Positions 15,040 to 23,188 of a DNA stretch of 49,284 nt are shown piece by piece. The translations under genes were made by a program, and so were the position numbers. The DNA is from Spirochaetota bacterium. GTDB taxonomy: Bacteria > Spirochaetota > Spirochaetia > Treponematales > Rectinemataceae. The DNA lies in assembly GCA_029778945.1 (NCBI GenBank), contig JAKPBN010000400.1, forward strand, positions 1 through 49,284. Direction: 5' to 3'. The stretch's first letter is position 1. Every line of letters begins with the position of its first letter. The notes under the pieces were generated by a model. The model searched no databases. It had not been told where the DNA came from and was given only the letters and a program-made list of their open reading frames with translations.

Positions 15040-15273
15040 CTACAGACCTCCTTTTCCACCCTCTGGTCACCGACGGCGGCCTTCAGGCAGGGTTGATCTC
15101 GTGCCGGCAAGGAAGAATATGCTCCACAAGTGCCTGAATGAAAAGCTAAGAATTGTTTGAAAAATGTTCTTTCCTTCCCCGCAGGACTCTTTCTTTTTAT
15201 TTGTTCTATCCGTTTACAGGGGATATCCTAGTATGGCATTATCTTGAAAATACTTTGCTCCAGGAGGCAAGAA

Positions 15274-15333
15274 ATGATGAGATTGGTCAATAAACCCCGT
15301 GCCTTTGCCGACGGCGCCGACCTCGGTCTCTGA
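15274..15333 (+). CDS. Candidate 19-residue leader peptide upstream of the CD3324-family gene
   Basis: AGGAGG at 15262-15267 lies 6 nt before an ATG that reads MMRLVNKPRAFADGADLGL and stops with TGA. It begins 188 bp before the regulator gene at 15462 and is in a different frame. Its last third overlaps the left arm of a 10-bp long-range stem. The arrangement is what translational or transcriptional attenuation would use, but no run of one codon type is obvious. Whether it is translated is not known. Confidence 0.35.
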   Translation: MMRLVNKPRAFADGADLGL

Positions 15334-15421
15334 CGGAGCGCGATTCCCCCTTCTTTTCGCGTTCCTCCCCTCATTCGTGGCAGTCACGATATGGCGGGCT
15401 CCCCAGAGGCTCCGAGGTCGG
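15317..15421 (+). promoter_or_regulatory. Long-range stem in the leader of the CD3324-family gene
   Basis: CCGACCTCGG at 15317-15326 and CCGAGGTCGG at 15412-15421 are perfect complements 85 nt apart. The left arm lies within the last codons of the 19-residue leader ORF. The right arm ends 40 nt before the regulator start. Confidence 0.45.
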
Positions 15422-15461
15422 ATGTGGCCCTTACCAGCACCCGAACTCGAGGAACGACATT

Positions 15462-15809
15462 ATGCCTTACATGAAAGCGAACGAACTCCTTCCCCCGGAT
15501 CTCCTCCGGGAGGTGCAGAAATACGTCCAGGGTTCCCTTATGTACATCCCCCGGGCGGCGGAAAGCCGTCTTGCTTGGGGTGAGGTTTCCGGGGCCCGGG
15601 AGAATTTTGACCGCCGCAACGCCGCCATCCGCTGCGCCAAGGCCTCGGGGAAGAGGATCGATGACCTGGCCGATGAATTCGGCCTTTCGTCCGACGGTAT
15701 CCGGAAGATTCTCTATGGTTCCGGTTCCGGGGCCTGCTCTTCGGGCTCGGCCCTGGATGCGGCCTCGGCCGAGGACCTTGATGGCCCGGGGGAACGCCAG
15801 GCGAGCTAG
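15462..15809 (+). CDS. CD3324-family HTH protein (Mor-like)
   Basis: 115 residues. The core (about 1-85) has NELLPPDLLREVQKYVQG, then YIPR, W and RNAAI, then a helix-turn-helix KRIDDLADEFGLSSDGIRKILY. This layout matches the CD3324 family, related to the Mor transcription activator. A low-complexity Gly/Ser/Ala tail of about 30 residues follows and looks non-conserved. GAGGAA 8-13 nt upstream supports the ATG at 15462; the second in-frame ATG (Met4) is also possible. The long upstream leader with a small ORF suggests regulated expression. The target genes are unknown. A terminator overlaps its stop codon. Confidence 0.75.
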   Translation: MPYMKANELLPPDLLREVQKYVQGSLMYIPRAAESRLAWGEVSGARENFDRRNAAIRCAKASGKRIDDLADEFGLSSDGIRKILYGSGSGACSSGSALDAASAEDLDGPGERQAS

Positions 15810-15850
15810 CTAGCTCCTGCCCTGGCGGGCCTCCGGGCCTCTTTCTTTTT
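15795..15850 (+). terminator. Terminator of the CD3324-family gene
   Basis: CGCCAGG (15795-15801) pairs with CCTGGCG (15821-15827) and encloses the perfect palindrome GAGCTAGCTAGCTC (15803-15816), which includes the stop codon. A short GGCC hairpin follows, then CTTTCTTTTT at 15841-15850. Confidence 0.7.
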
Positions 15851-15861
15851 GGCCTCAGGCC

Positions 15862-17154
15862 TTAGGGGACCTGGAGTCCTTTTTCCCTCGCCTCGAGGAG
15901 GCCCGAGGCAATGCTCGTAAACACTTCCCCCTCCTCGACCCTGCCAGGAAAGAGGCCCTCGAGCATCGCCGCAAAGGCGGGGATCCTCGAGGAGCCCCCC
16001 ACCCGGACAACCCTGTCCACCTCCCTGGCCTCGAGGCCGGCCTTGGCCAGGGCCTCGAGGACGAGATCCCGGGCCGAGGCCAGGCGGGGGGCCACCAAGG
16101 TCTCGAAGTCCTGGCGGGACAGGGCCTCCGAAAAAGCCAGGTGGGGCGGGACCTCGAAGCTGATCCGGGCCGCCTCGGCCGTGGAGAGGCCGATCTTGGC
16201 GGCGTCGATGGCGTCAAAGAGGGAAAAGGCGAGGTTGCGGTCCAGGAATTCCAGGAGGCCCCGGAGCTTGGCCTTGTCCTCCCGGCGGGCGTCATAGACC
16301 AGGTCCTTGACCGTGCTCCGGGTCCTCTGGATATCGGCCAGGGGCAGGGCGTAGAAGGACGCCACCTGGTTGGTGATCCAGACCGGCATCTCAAGCTCCC
16401 GGCCCGTCATGGTCCGGAATTTCCCGCCCGCCCCAAAATGCCGCACGATGCGCGACCTCGATATGTCCTCGTTGAGGAGGTAGCCTCCGAGGTCCCGGCC
16501 CGCGCTGGCCAGGGTCTCCATGCCTCCGTCCCGGGTCCGGGCGACACAGATGTCCAGGGTTCCGCCCCCGAAGTCAAAGACAAGGACGGTCTGGCCCGGC
16601 CTGTCCATGAAGTTGACGCTCGCCGCCACGGGCTCGAAGACAAAGTCCACCTCGGAAAAGCCCGCAAGCTGGGCGGCCCGGCGAAAGCGGTCTTCCAGGA
16701 CCTTGTCCGTCACCGGGTCGGGGGAGAGGACTACCGGCCGGCCCAGGACGAGGCGGTCCTCATCGGCCCTCCTCTGCGCCGGCGAGCAGTCGGACGGCTC
16801 GGCGCTGGCCTCGTCGGCCCGGCGCTTTACTTCCCGGAGGAAGATGGCCGCCAGCTCCTCCACGGGCACTCTTTCCCCAAAGAGGCGGGTGCCCTCGAAG
16901 AGGGGATCCTTGAGGGCGAGCTTGATGGCCTGGAAAAAGCGAAAGCGGGTATAGAGGTTGCCCGCTCCCCGGAAACGCCCCAGGGCGGCGGTGTACTCGG
17001 CCATGGCCTCGTGGCCCACCGAGGGCCGGTGGCCGGCCTCGAAATAGAGGAGGGAGGGGATGACCCCGCCCTCGCCCAGGTCGAGGACCCGGGTGACTCC
17101 GGCCTCGCGCCGGGTGACGACGGTGTTCGAGGTTCCAAAATCTATGCCGTACAT
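15862..17154 (-). CDS. Short Hsp70-family ATPase (YegD-like)
   Basis: 430 residues covering only the actin-fold ATPase domain of Hsp70. GIDFGTSNT opens the protein (phosphate 1). VFDFGGGTLDICV near residue 195 is phosphate 2. RVVRVGGSSRIPAF near 390 is the adenosine motif. There is no C-terminal substrate-binding domain or lid, so it is not a general chaperone of the DnaK type. YegD-like proteins have no well-established role. The start at 17154 begins directly on the family N-terminus. It lies 4 bp after the ribokinase stop and should be cotranscribed with it. Confidence 0.85.
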   Translation of the reverse strand: MYGIDFGTSNTVVTRREAGVTRVLDLGEGGVIPSLLYFEAGHRPSVGHEAMAEYTAALGRFRGAGNLYTRFRFFQAIKLALKDPLFEGTRLFGERVPVEELAAIFLREVKRRADEASAEPSDCSPAQRRADEDRLVLGRPVVLSPDPVTDKVLEDRFRRAAQLAGFSEVDFVFEPVAASVNFMDRPGQTVLVFDFGGGTLDICVARTRDGGMETLASAGRDLGGYLLNEDISRSRIVRHFGAGGKFRTMTGRELEMPVWITNQVASFYALPLADIQRTRSTVKDLVYDARREDKAKLRGLLEFLDRNLAFSLFDAIDAAKIGLSTAEAARISFEVPPHLAFSEALSRQDFETLVAPRLASARDLVLEALAKAGLEAREVDRVVRVGGSSRIPAFAAMLEGLFPGRVEEGEVFTSIASGLLEAREKGLQVP

Positions 17155-17158
17155 CGCC

Positions 17159-18097
17159 TTAGGATCTCATCAGGGCCTCGGCCTCGGCCCGGCTGGGCAT
17201 CGCGCTCTGGGCCCCCTCCTTGGTGGTGGACAGGCCGCCTACGGCGTTGGCGAAGGGCAGGGCGGCCAGGATGGCCTCCCTCGAAAGGACCTTGCTTGAG
17301 CTTAGGTCTCCCAGGGCAAAGGCCAGGCCCGCATTGAAGGAATCCCCCGCGGCCACGGTGTCCACGACCTTCACGGGATAGCCCGGGACCCGGCTTAGGC
17401 CCGACTTTTCCACAAGGTAGGCTCCCCGGCCCCCGGCCTTGATCACCACAAAGCGGGCACCCCGGTCGAGGAGGACGGCTCCGGCCCGGGCTATGCCCGC
17501 CTCGTCCTTGGTGTCGCAGCCCGTGAGGATGGCGGCCTCGGTCTCGTTGGGGGTGATCACCGAGACAAAGGGGTAGAGCCCGGCGGGGATGTCCTGGGCC
17601 GGGGCGGGATCGAGGATGACGATCTTCCCGGCCTCGTGGGCCATCCGGGCCGCCTGGACGACGCTCTCCAGGGGCACCTCGAGCTGGAGGAGGAGGATGT
17701 CGGCCTCCTCGATCAGGGCCTTCTTGCCGGCCAGGAAGGCCAGGTTCACTCCCTCATTGGCCCCGGCTACCACGATGATCTTGTTTTCCCCCGTGGCCGC
17801 GACCTCGATGCTGGCCGAGCCGGTGGAGACCCCGGCCACCTCGCCTAGGCCCCTCATTCCGACCCCAGCCTCGCCGAGGACCTTGCGGTAGCGGGCCCCC
17901 AGGACATCGTCCCCCAGGGCTCCCACCATCTCGACCCTTGCCCCCAGGCGGGCCAGGGCCACGGCCTGGTTGGCCCCCTTGCCCCCGGGAAAGATCGAAA
18001 AGGAAAGGCCCCGGAGGGATTCCCCGGGGAGGGGAAAGCGCTCCACCCGGGTGACCATATCCATGTTGAGGCTGCCTACGACACAATACCTGGCCAT
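17159..18097 (-). CDS. rbsK: Ribokinase-type PfkB sugar kinase
   Basis: 312 residues. It should phosphorylate ribose or a related sugar at the 5 position with ATP. VGSLNMD opens the fold. PGGKGANQA near residue 37 is the PfkB signature 1, and DTVAAGDSFNAG near 249 holds the anion hole and the catalytic Asp (usually GAGD; AAGD here). ITPNETEA near 185 is also typical. There is no ribose transporter or RbsR-type regulator nearby, so the sugar source is unclear; a deoxyribose or nucleoside sugar is possible. It is the first gene of a unit with the Hsp70-like gene. Its promoter shares the -35 region with divergent tcdA. Confidence 0.85.
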   Translation of the reverse strand: MARYCVVGSLNMDMVTRVERFPLPGESLRGLSFSIFPGGKGANQAVALARLGARVEMVGALGDDVLGARYRKVLGEAGVGMRGLGEVAGVSTGSASIEVAATGENKIIVVAGANEGVNLAFLAGKKALIEEADILLLQLEVPLESVVQAARMAHEAGKIVILDPAPAQDIPAGLYPFVSVITPNETEAAILTGCDTKDEAGIARAGAVLLDRGARFVVIKAGGRGAYLVEKSGLSRVPGYPVKVVDTVAAGDSFNAGLAFALGDLSSSKVLSREAILAALPFANAVGGLSTTKEGAQSAMPSRAEAEALMRS

Positions 18098-18130
18098 CTT
18101 CCTGCTCCCGGGGGGTAGTTCTTGCGGGCC

Positions 18131-18183
18131 AGACTATGCTTAAGGGCTTCGGATTGTCAATTTGGGTCCCTGCGGTCTATAGT
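18131..18183. promoter_or_regulatory. Divergent promoters of rbsK and tcdA with overlapping -35 boxes
   Basis: For tcdA (+): TTGTCA at 18154-18159, 18 bp, TATAGT at 18178-18183. For rbsK (-): TTGACA at 18160-18155, then CATAGT (18138-18133) at 16 bp or TAGTCT (18136-18131) at 18 bp. The two -35 hexamers share five base pairs. The tcdA start point is predicted on the A of its ATG. Confidence 0.7.
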
Positions 18184-18189
18184 CGGCCC

Positions 18190-18954
18190 ATGAGCCTCGA
18201 CAGGTTTTCCCGGAATGAGCTCCTCCTTGGACGGGAGGGCCTGGCCCACCTCGAGTCCGCCCGGGTGGCGGTGTTTGGCATAGGCGGGGTGGGCTCCTGG
18301 GCCGCCGAGGCCCTGGCCCGGGCCGGGGTGGGCTCCTTTATCCTCGTGGACGATGACTCGGTCTGCCTCACCAACATCAACCGCCAGGCCATCGCCCTGG
18401 GCTCGACCGTGGGCAGGCCCAAGGTCGAGGTGATGGCCGAGCGCATCCGGGACATCAATCCCCGGGCCGAGGTGGCGGCCTTCCAGGAATTCTATGGTCC
18501 GGCCACGGCGGAGCGCCTCCTGCCCCCGGGGCTTTCCTATGTGATCGACGCCATCGACACCGTGGGCTCCAAGCTCGACCTGATCTGCCGGGCCAAGGCC
18601 CTGGGCCTGCCGGTGATCTCCTCCATGGGGGCGGGGAACAAGCTCGATCCCTCCCGCCTGGAGGTCGCGGACATCCACAAGACCTCGGTCTGCCCCCTGG
18701 CCCGGGTGATCCGCCGGGAGCTCAAGGACCGGGGGATCAAGCGCCTCAAGGTCGTCTACTCTCGGGAGGAGCCTATCGAGATCGTCGAGGCCGACAGGAC
18801 CTGCTCAGGCAGGCGAAGCGTTCCCGGCTCGGTGTCCACCGTCCCCCCCGTGGCGGGCTTCCTGATCGCCGCCGAGGTGATCAAGGACCTCCTCGCCGGC
18901 CTCCCGCCCAAGCCCCGGACGGGGGTCGCCCCCCCGGCCTCGGCACGACCCTGA
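18190..18954 (+). CDS. tcdA: tRNA threonylcarbamoyladenosine dehydratase (TcdA/CsdL-like)
   Basis: 254 residues, ThiF/MoeB/E1 superfamily. By family it uses ATP to cyclise t6A37 of tRNAs to ct6A. FGIGGVGSWAAEAL is the nucleotide-binding Rossmann loop. LVDDDSVCLTNINRQ is the E1 signature with Asp and Arg contacts. SMGAGNKLDPS and the C-terminal PGSVSTVPPVAGF set it apart from ThiF and MoeB and match TcdA. No zinc CxxC pair is seen. The ATG at 18190 lies 6 nt after a TATAGT box with no Shine-Dalgarno, so the transcript is probably leaderless. The frame stays open upstream to 18136, but that start lies upstream of the promoter. Confidence 0.86.
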   Translation: MSLDRFSRNELLLGREGLAHLESARVAVFGIGGVGSWAAEALARAGVGSFILVDDDSVCLTNINRQAIALGSTVGRPKVEVMAERIRDINPRAEVAAFQEFYGPATAERLLPPGLSYVIDAIDTVGSKLDLICRAKALGLPVISSMGAGNKLDPSRLEVADIHKTSVCPLARVIRRELKDRGIKRLKVVYSREEPIEIVEADRTCSGRRSVPGSVSTVPPVAGFLIAAEVIKDLLAGLPPKPRTGVAPPASARP

Positions 18955-19032
18955 TCCCTCCTCTTGAGTTTTCCAGGCGGGGCGGCATCGAAGGCCTGGC
19001 TTTTTCCCCTGCCTTATCCGCCGCTTTTGGCA

Positions 19033-19038
19033 TAGAAT
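19033..19038 (+). promoter_or_regulatory. Possible -10 box of the GH3 gene
   Basis: TAGAAT lies 31 bp before the ATG, with CTGCCT 18 bp further upstream. AAGGAGG at 19057-19063 supplies a normal ribosome-binding site. Confidence 0.4.
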
Positions 19039-19069
19039 CGCAGGACCGACGCGCATAAGGAGGCTTTGG

Positions 19070-21466
19070 ATGGACAGGGACAGGTTGCGCGATCTCATAG
19101 CCCGGATGAGCCTGGAGGAAAAGGCCAGCCTCCTCTCGGGGGCGGACTTCTGGCACACCAAGGCCGTGGCCCGCCTGGGCATCCCCTCCATCTCCGTCTC
19201 CGACGGCCCCCATGGCCTCAGGAAGCAGGCGGGGGCCGTCGACCACATAGGCCTCAACTCCTCGGTTCCGGCCACCTGCTTTCCCACGGCCTCGGCCACG
19301 GCCTCGTCCTGGGACCGGGAGCTCCTGGCCGCGATCGGCCTGGCCTTGGGGGAGGAATGCCAGGCCGCCGATGTCCATGTCATCCTTGGCCCCGGGGCCA
19401 ACATCAAGCGCTCCCCCCTCTGCGGGCGCAACTTCGAGTATTTCTCCGAGGACCCCTACCTGGCCGGGGAGCTCGCCGCGGCCATGGTCGCCGGGATCCA
19501 GTCCCAGGGCGTAGGCGCCAGCCTGAAGCACTTTGCCGTCAACAACCAGGAGAGCTTCAGGATCAGCGTCGACGCCCTGGTGGACGAGAGGACCCTGAGG
19601 GAACTCTATCTTCCCGCCTTCGAGAAGGCCGTGAAAAAGGCCGAGCCCTGGACCGTGATGTCCTCCTATAACCGCCTCAACGGGGACTATGCCTCGGAGA
19701 AGGCCTCCCTCCTCACGGGGATCCTAAGAGAGGAATGGGGCTTTGCGGGGGCCGTGCTCTCCGACTGGGGGGGAACCAATGTCCGGGCCCGGGGCCTCGA
19801 GGCCGGCCTCGACCTGGAGATGCCCTTCCCCGGGGGCCACACGGACCGGGAAGTGGCCGAGGCTGTGCGGGCCGGGACCTGTCCTGCCGGGGCCCTGGAC
19901 GCGGCCGTGGAAAGGCTCCTCGACCTGGCCTTCAAGGGGGTTGAAAACCGCCGGCCGGGCGCCTCCTTCAGCGCCGAGGCCCACCATGCCCTGGCCCGGA
20001 GGGCCGCCCGGGAGTCCATGGTCCTCCTCAAAAACGAGGGGGCCCTCCTCCCCCTGGCTAGGGGCGCAAGGCTTGCCGTGATAGGCGACTTTGCCCGGGA
20101 GCCCCGCTACCAGGGGGCGGGCTCCTCCCTGATCAACCCCAGCCGCCTCGACACTGTCTTAGGCGAGTTAGGCGCCTTTACAGACACTTTTGCCTTTGCC
20201 CCGGGCTATGACCAGGGGGACGGCCGCCCGAGGCCCGACTTGATCGCTCGGGCGGTGGAGGCGGCCCGGGAGGCCCAGGTGGCCCTGGTCTTTGCCGGCC
20301 TGACCGCGGACTACGAGGCCGAGGGCCTTGACCGGACCGGCCTGGGCCTCCCCGCCTCCCATGTGGCCCTGATCGAGGCCGTGGCGGCGGCCAATCCCCG
20401 GACCGTGGTGATCCTCTCCAACGGCTCGGCCGTGGAGATGCCCTGGCTCGGCCTGGTGCCGGCCGTCCTCGAGGCCTGGCTCCCCGGCCAGGCGGGGGCG
20501 GGGGCGGTCCTCGACCTGGTCTTTGGCCTGGCTTCCCCTTCGGGCAAGCTCGCGGAGTCCTTCCCCGTCCGCCTCTCCGACCTGCCCTCGAGCCGCCACT
20601 TTCCCGAGGGTCCGGTCACGGTGGAGTACCGGGAGGGCCTCTACGTAGGCTACCGCTGGTTTGACTCCTCGGGCGCCCGGCCCCTCTTTCCCTTTGGCCA
20701 CGGCCTTTCCTACACCAGCTTCGCCTACTCCGGCCTCGCGCTGTCAAAGGAAAGGTTAGACGACACAGAGAGTCTCGCCGTGTCGGCCCGGATCAGGAAT
20801 ACGGGGGCCGTGGCCGGGGCCGAGGTGGTCCAGCTCTATGTGCGCGACCTGGAGTCCACGGCCTACCGTCCGGACAAGGAGCTCAAGGGCTTCCAGAAGG
20901 TCTTCCTCCAGCCCGGAGAGGAGGCGCAAGTCTCCTTTGTCCTCGACCCCCGGGCCTTCTCCACCTGGGACAGCGACCGCCATGCCTGGAGGGTCGAGAC
21001 CGGGGACTTTGAGATCCTCCTTGCTTCCTCAAGCGCCGAGGTCCGCCTTTCTGGAAGGCTCAGGGTCGAGGCCACGGATTCCTTGCCCGCGCCCAGGGAC
21101 AGGAGGCAAGACCTTCCTAGCTATTACAATCCTGAGGCCGCCCTCGCGGTGGGGGACGGGGAATTCCGGGCCCTCCTCGGGCGGGATCTTCCTCTCAAGG
21201 CCAGGCCCCCCCGCCAGGCCTTCGACCTTTCCTCCACGGTCAGGGATGTCCAGGGCAGCCTGGTGGGCCGGCTGATCCTCGCCTTTGGCCTCCGGGAGGG
21301 GCGCAAGGCCTTCGATGGCGACCCCGCCTCGGAGCGGGTCCTCCGCCGGTCCATCGAGGATATGCCCCTGCGCAACATGGCGGCCCTCACGGGGGGAAAT
21401 CCCCCGATCGGGGTCGTGCGCCTCCTCCTCTGGCTCCTCAATATCGGCAGGCGAAAAAGCCGCTAG
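19070..21466 (+). CDS. Glycoside hydrolase family 3, beta-glucosidase-like
   Basis: 798 residues. The N-terminal GH3 barrel has SVSDGPHGLR near 43, GRNFEYFSEDPYL near 119, LKHFAVNNQE with Lys153-His154 and the nucleophile Asp232 in VLSDWGG. The GH3_C domain follows with VLLKNEG, NPRTVVILSNGSAVEMPW and FPFGHGLSYTSF. A fibronectin III-like domain (residues about 560-665) contains VRNTG-like sequence and ELKGFQKV. About 120 further residues at the end have no match that I recognise. No signal peptide is present, so it should act in the cytoplasm on imported oligosaccharides. It has a strong ribosome-binding site. No sugar transporter is next to it. Confidence 0.92.
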   Translation: MDRDRLRDLIARMSLEEKASLLSGADFWHTKAVARLGIPSISVSDGPHGLRKQAGAVDHIGLNSSVPATCFPTASATASSWDRELLAAIGLALGEECQAADVHVILGPGANIKRSPLCGRNFEYFSEDPYLAGELAAAMVAGIQSQGVGASLKHFAVNNQESFRISVDALVDERTLRELYLPAFEKAVKKAEPWTVMSSYNRLNGDYASEKASLLTGILREEWGFAGAVLSDWGGTNVRARGLEAGLDLEMPFPGGHTDREVAEAVRAGTCPAGALDAAVERLLDLAFKGVENRRPGASFSAEAHHALARRAARESMVLLKNEGALLPLARGARLAVIGDFAREPRYQGAGSSLINPSRLDTVLGELGAFTDTFAFAPGYDQGDGRPRPDLIARAVEAAREAQVALVFAGLTADYEAEGLDRTGLGLPASHVALIEAVAAANPRTVVILSNGSAVEMPWLGLVPAVLEAWLPGQAGAGAVLDLVFGLASPSGKLAESFPVRLSDLPSSRHFPEGPVTVEYREGLYVGYRWFDSSGARPLFPFGHGLSYTSFAYSGLALSKERLDDTESLAVSARIRNTGAVAGAEVVQLYVRDLESTAYRPDKELKGFQKVFLQPGEEAQVSFVLDPRAFSTWDSDRHAWRVETGDFEILLASSSAEVRLSGRLRVEATDSLPAPRDRRQDLPSYYNPEAALAVGDGEFRALLGRDLPLKARPPRQAFDLSSTVRDVQGSLVGRLILAFGLREGRKAFDGDPASERVLRRSIEDMPLRNMAALTGGNPPIGVVRLLLWLLNIGRRKSR

Positions 21467-21472
21467 CCTGGC

Positions 21473-21501
21473 TTGTGGGCCCCTGGGGCCTGGCCTATGC
21501 T
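21473..21501 (+). promoter_or_regulatory. Promoter of the [FeFe]-hydrogenase-like gene
   Basis: TTGTGG at 21473-21478 and TATGCT at 21496-21501 are 17 bp apart. The leader would be about 25 nt and include the purine-rich AAAAAAAGGTGG before the ATG. Confidence 0.55.
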
Positions 21502-21531
21502 CAAGGAAGCTCCTAAAAAAAGGTGGGAACC

Positions 21532-22914
21532 ATGCTGGATCGCGACCTAGCCTTCATGCGCCTCGTCAAGGCGTCCTGGACCCGGAGCCTTGGCGCCGAG
21601 GCTGAGGCTATCCTGGGGGAGGCCGAGGCCGTGGAGCGGAGCCTCGTGGCTTTTACCCTGGCCAATCTCTGCGGGGTCAGCGTCCCCGAGGGGCCGGATT
21701 TCGGCGCCCGCCTCGAGGCCGCCCTGGCCAAGGCCGGTCCCGGCGAGCGGGTGGTCACGGCCTTTTCTTCCCATATGCCTGGAGCCTGCCTCAACTCCGC
21801 CTGCCGGGACAGGGCCGGGGTGGCCCCCTGCGAGGCCGCCTGTCCCTTCCATGCCCTGATCAATGGGCCTAAGGGGAACGAGATAGCCCAGGAGGCCTGT
21901 GTCGACTGCGGACGCTGTGTCGAGGCCTGCCCCGAGGGCTTTCTTCAGGACAAGGTGGAGTATCTCCCCGCCACCCAGCTCTTGAAGGGCGGCAGGCCCG
22001 TGATAGCCGCCGTGGCCCCGGCCATAGCCGGCCAGTTTGGGGAGGGGGCCAGCATCGAGAAGATGCGGACGGCCTTTAAGCTCCTGGGCTATGCCGACAT
22101 GGTCGAGGTGGCCTTTTTCGCGGACATGCTCACAATGAAGGAAGCCGGGGAATTCGACGAGCACATCCTCCACAAGGATGACTTCCTCATATCCTCCTGC
22201 TGCTGTCCCATGTGGGTGGCCATGCTCCGCAAGGTCTACGCAGGCCTCGTGCGCCATGTCTCCCCCTCGGTGTCCCCCATGATCGCCGCGGGCCGGGTCC
22301 TGAAGATCCTCCGGCCCGACTGCGCGGTGGTCTTTGTGGGCCCTTGCATCGCCAAGAAGTCCGAGGCCAAGGAGGCCGACCTCCTAGGGGCCATCGACCA
22401 TGTCTTTACCTTCCAGGAGATCCGGGATGTCTTCCAGGCCGCGGGCATCGACCCCGCCAGCCTCGAGGGCCAGGACTCCACGGAATATGCCTCCCGGGGG
22501 GGCCGCCTCTACGCCCGGGCCGGAGGGGTGTCCATAGCCGTGGCTGAAGCCGTGGCCGAGCTCTATCCGGACAAGGCCCTCTACTTCAAGGCCCACACCG
22601 CCGACGGGGTGCCGGCCTGCAAGGCCCTCCTTGAGGGCCTTGCCCGGGGAGAGAAGGGCAAGGAGGGGGCGACTTTCATGGAGGGCATGGGCTGCGTGGG
22701 GGGCTGCGTGGGCGGGCCCAAGGCCGTGATCCCCCGGGACCAGGGCAAGGCCGCCGTGGATGCCCAGGCCCTGGCGTCCCAGATTGTCGTGGCCACCCGG
22801 AGCGACTGCATGAAGGAGATCCTGGGCCGGCTGGGGATCTTTGGCCCCGATGCCTTTGCGGAAAGCGGCCGGGCCGGCATCTTCGAGCGATCCTTCAACA
22901 AGCCGGCAGGCTAG
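21532..22914 (+). CDS. Monomeric [FeFe]-hydrogenase family protein
   Basis: 460 residues. The N-terminal half has two [4Fe-4S] motifs: Cys86, 91, 100 and 104 in a CLNSACRD...CEAACP layout, and Cys123, 126, 129 and 133 (CVDCGRCVEACP). The H-cluster motifs are P1 as SCCCPMW at 222-228 (canonical TSCCPxW), P2 as GPCIAKKSE at 270-278 and P3 as FMEGMGCVGGCVGG at 382-395. All four H-cluster cysteines (224, 272, 388, 392) are present. It is a soluble single-subunit type with neither NuoG-like [2Fe-2S] nor PAS domains. It could evolve hydrogen from ferredoxin or act as a hydrogen sensor. HydEFG maturases are not in the window. The ATG at 21532 is preferred over an in-frame GTG at 21523 because AAAGGTGG is spaced for it. 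Confidence 0.85.
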   Translation: MLDRDLAFMRLVKASWTRSLGAEAEAILGEAEAVERSLVAFTLANLCGVSVPEGPDFGARLEAALAKAGPGERVVTAFSSHMPGACLNSACRDRAGVAPCEAACPFHALINGPKGNEIAQEACVDCGRCVEACPEGFLQDKVEYLPATQLLKGGRPVIAAVAPAIAGQFGEGASIEKMRTAFKLLGYADMVEVAFFADMLTMKEAGEFDEHILHKDDFLISSCCCPMWVAMLRKVYAGLVRHVSPSVSPMIAAGRVLKILRPDCAVVFVGPCIAKKSEAKEADLLGAIDHVFTFQEIRDVFQAAGIDPASLEGQDSTEYASRGGRLYARAGGVSIAVAEAVAELYPDKALYFKAHTADGVPACKALLEGLARGEKGKEGATFMEGMGCVGGCVGGPKAVIPRDQGKAAVDAQALASQIVVATRSDCMKEILGRLGIFGPDAFAESGRAGIFERSFNKPAG

Positions 22915-22924
22915 AGGAAGTACC

Positions 22925-23188
22925 CTATCTCGAGAGGGGCCTAAGAAGGTATTCCAGGCCGTTTTCCTTGATCGTGTAGAGGTTTTCCAGGAGGAAGCCT
23001 ATCTCTCCCTCGGGCCAGCCCTTGCGGGCAAACCAGACCACATAGGCCTCGGGGAGGTCGATGAGCAGTCGCCCGGCGTATTTGCCAAAGGGCATGCGGG
23101 TCCGGGCAAGCTTGAGGAGGAAGTCCTCGCTGGAAAGATCCCCCTCGCCCCCGTCCGCCCTCCCGTTCTCGTCCACGATCCCCCCCAT
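22925..23188 (-). CDS. DUF3820 family protein
   Basis: 87 residues. The conserved core MPFGKYAGRLLIDLPEAYVVWF starts at residue 32 and is followed by GWPEGEIGFLLENLYTIKENGLEYLL. Together they match DUF3820, a small family of unknown function found as single-domain proteins and in exonuclease fusions. The ATG at 23188 is a reasonable but unproven start; the frame stays open far upstream. It is convergent with the hydrogenase-like gene, with a 10-bp gap. I cannot assign a role from the neighbourhood. Confidence 0.75.
   Translation of the reverse strand: MGGIVDENGRADGGEGDLSSEDFLLKLARTRMPFGKYAGRLLIDLPEAYVVWFARKGWPEGEIGFLLENLYTIKENGLEYLLRPLSR

Noticed and set aside
14940-15250. tmRNA, RNase P RNA or 4.5S RNA in the hairpin-rich intergenic region
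   Set aside because: None of the conserved core sequences of these RNAs can be seen on either strand.
16141-17337. Open frame of 398 codons on the + strand opposite the Hsp70 and ribokinase genes
   Set aside because: No recognisable domain, spans two real genes and their junction, composition typical of a shadow.
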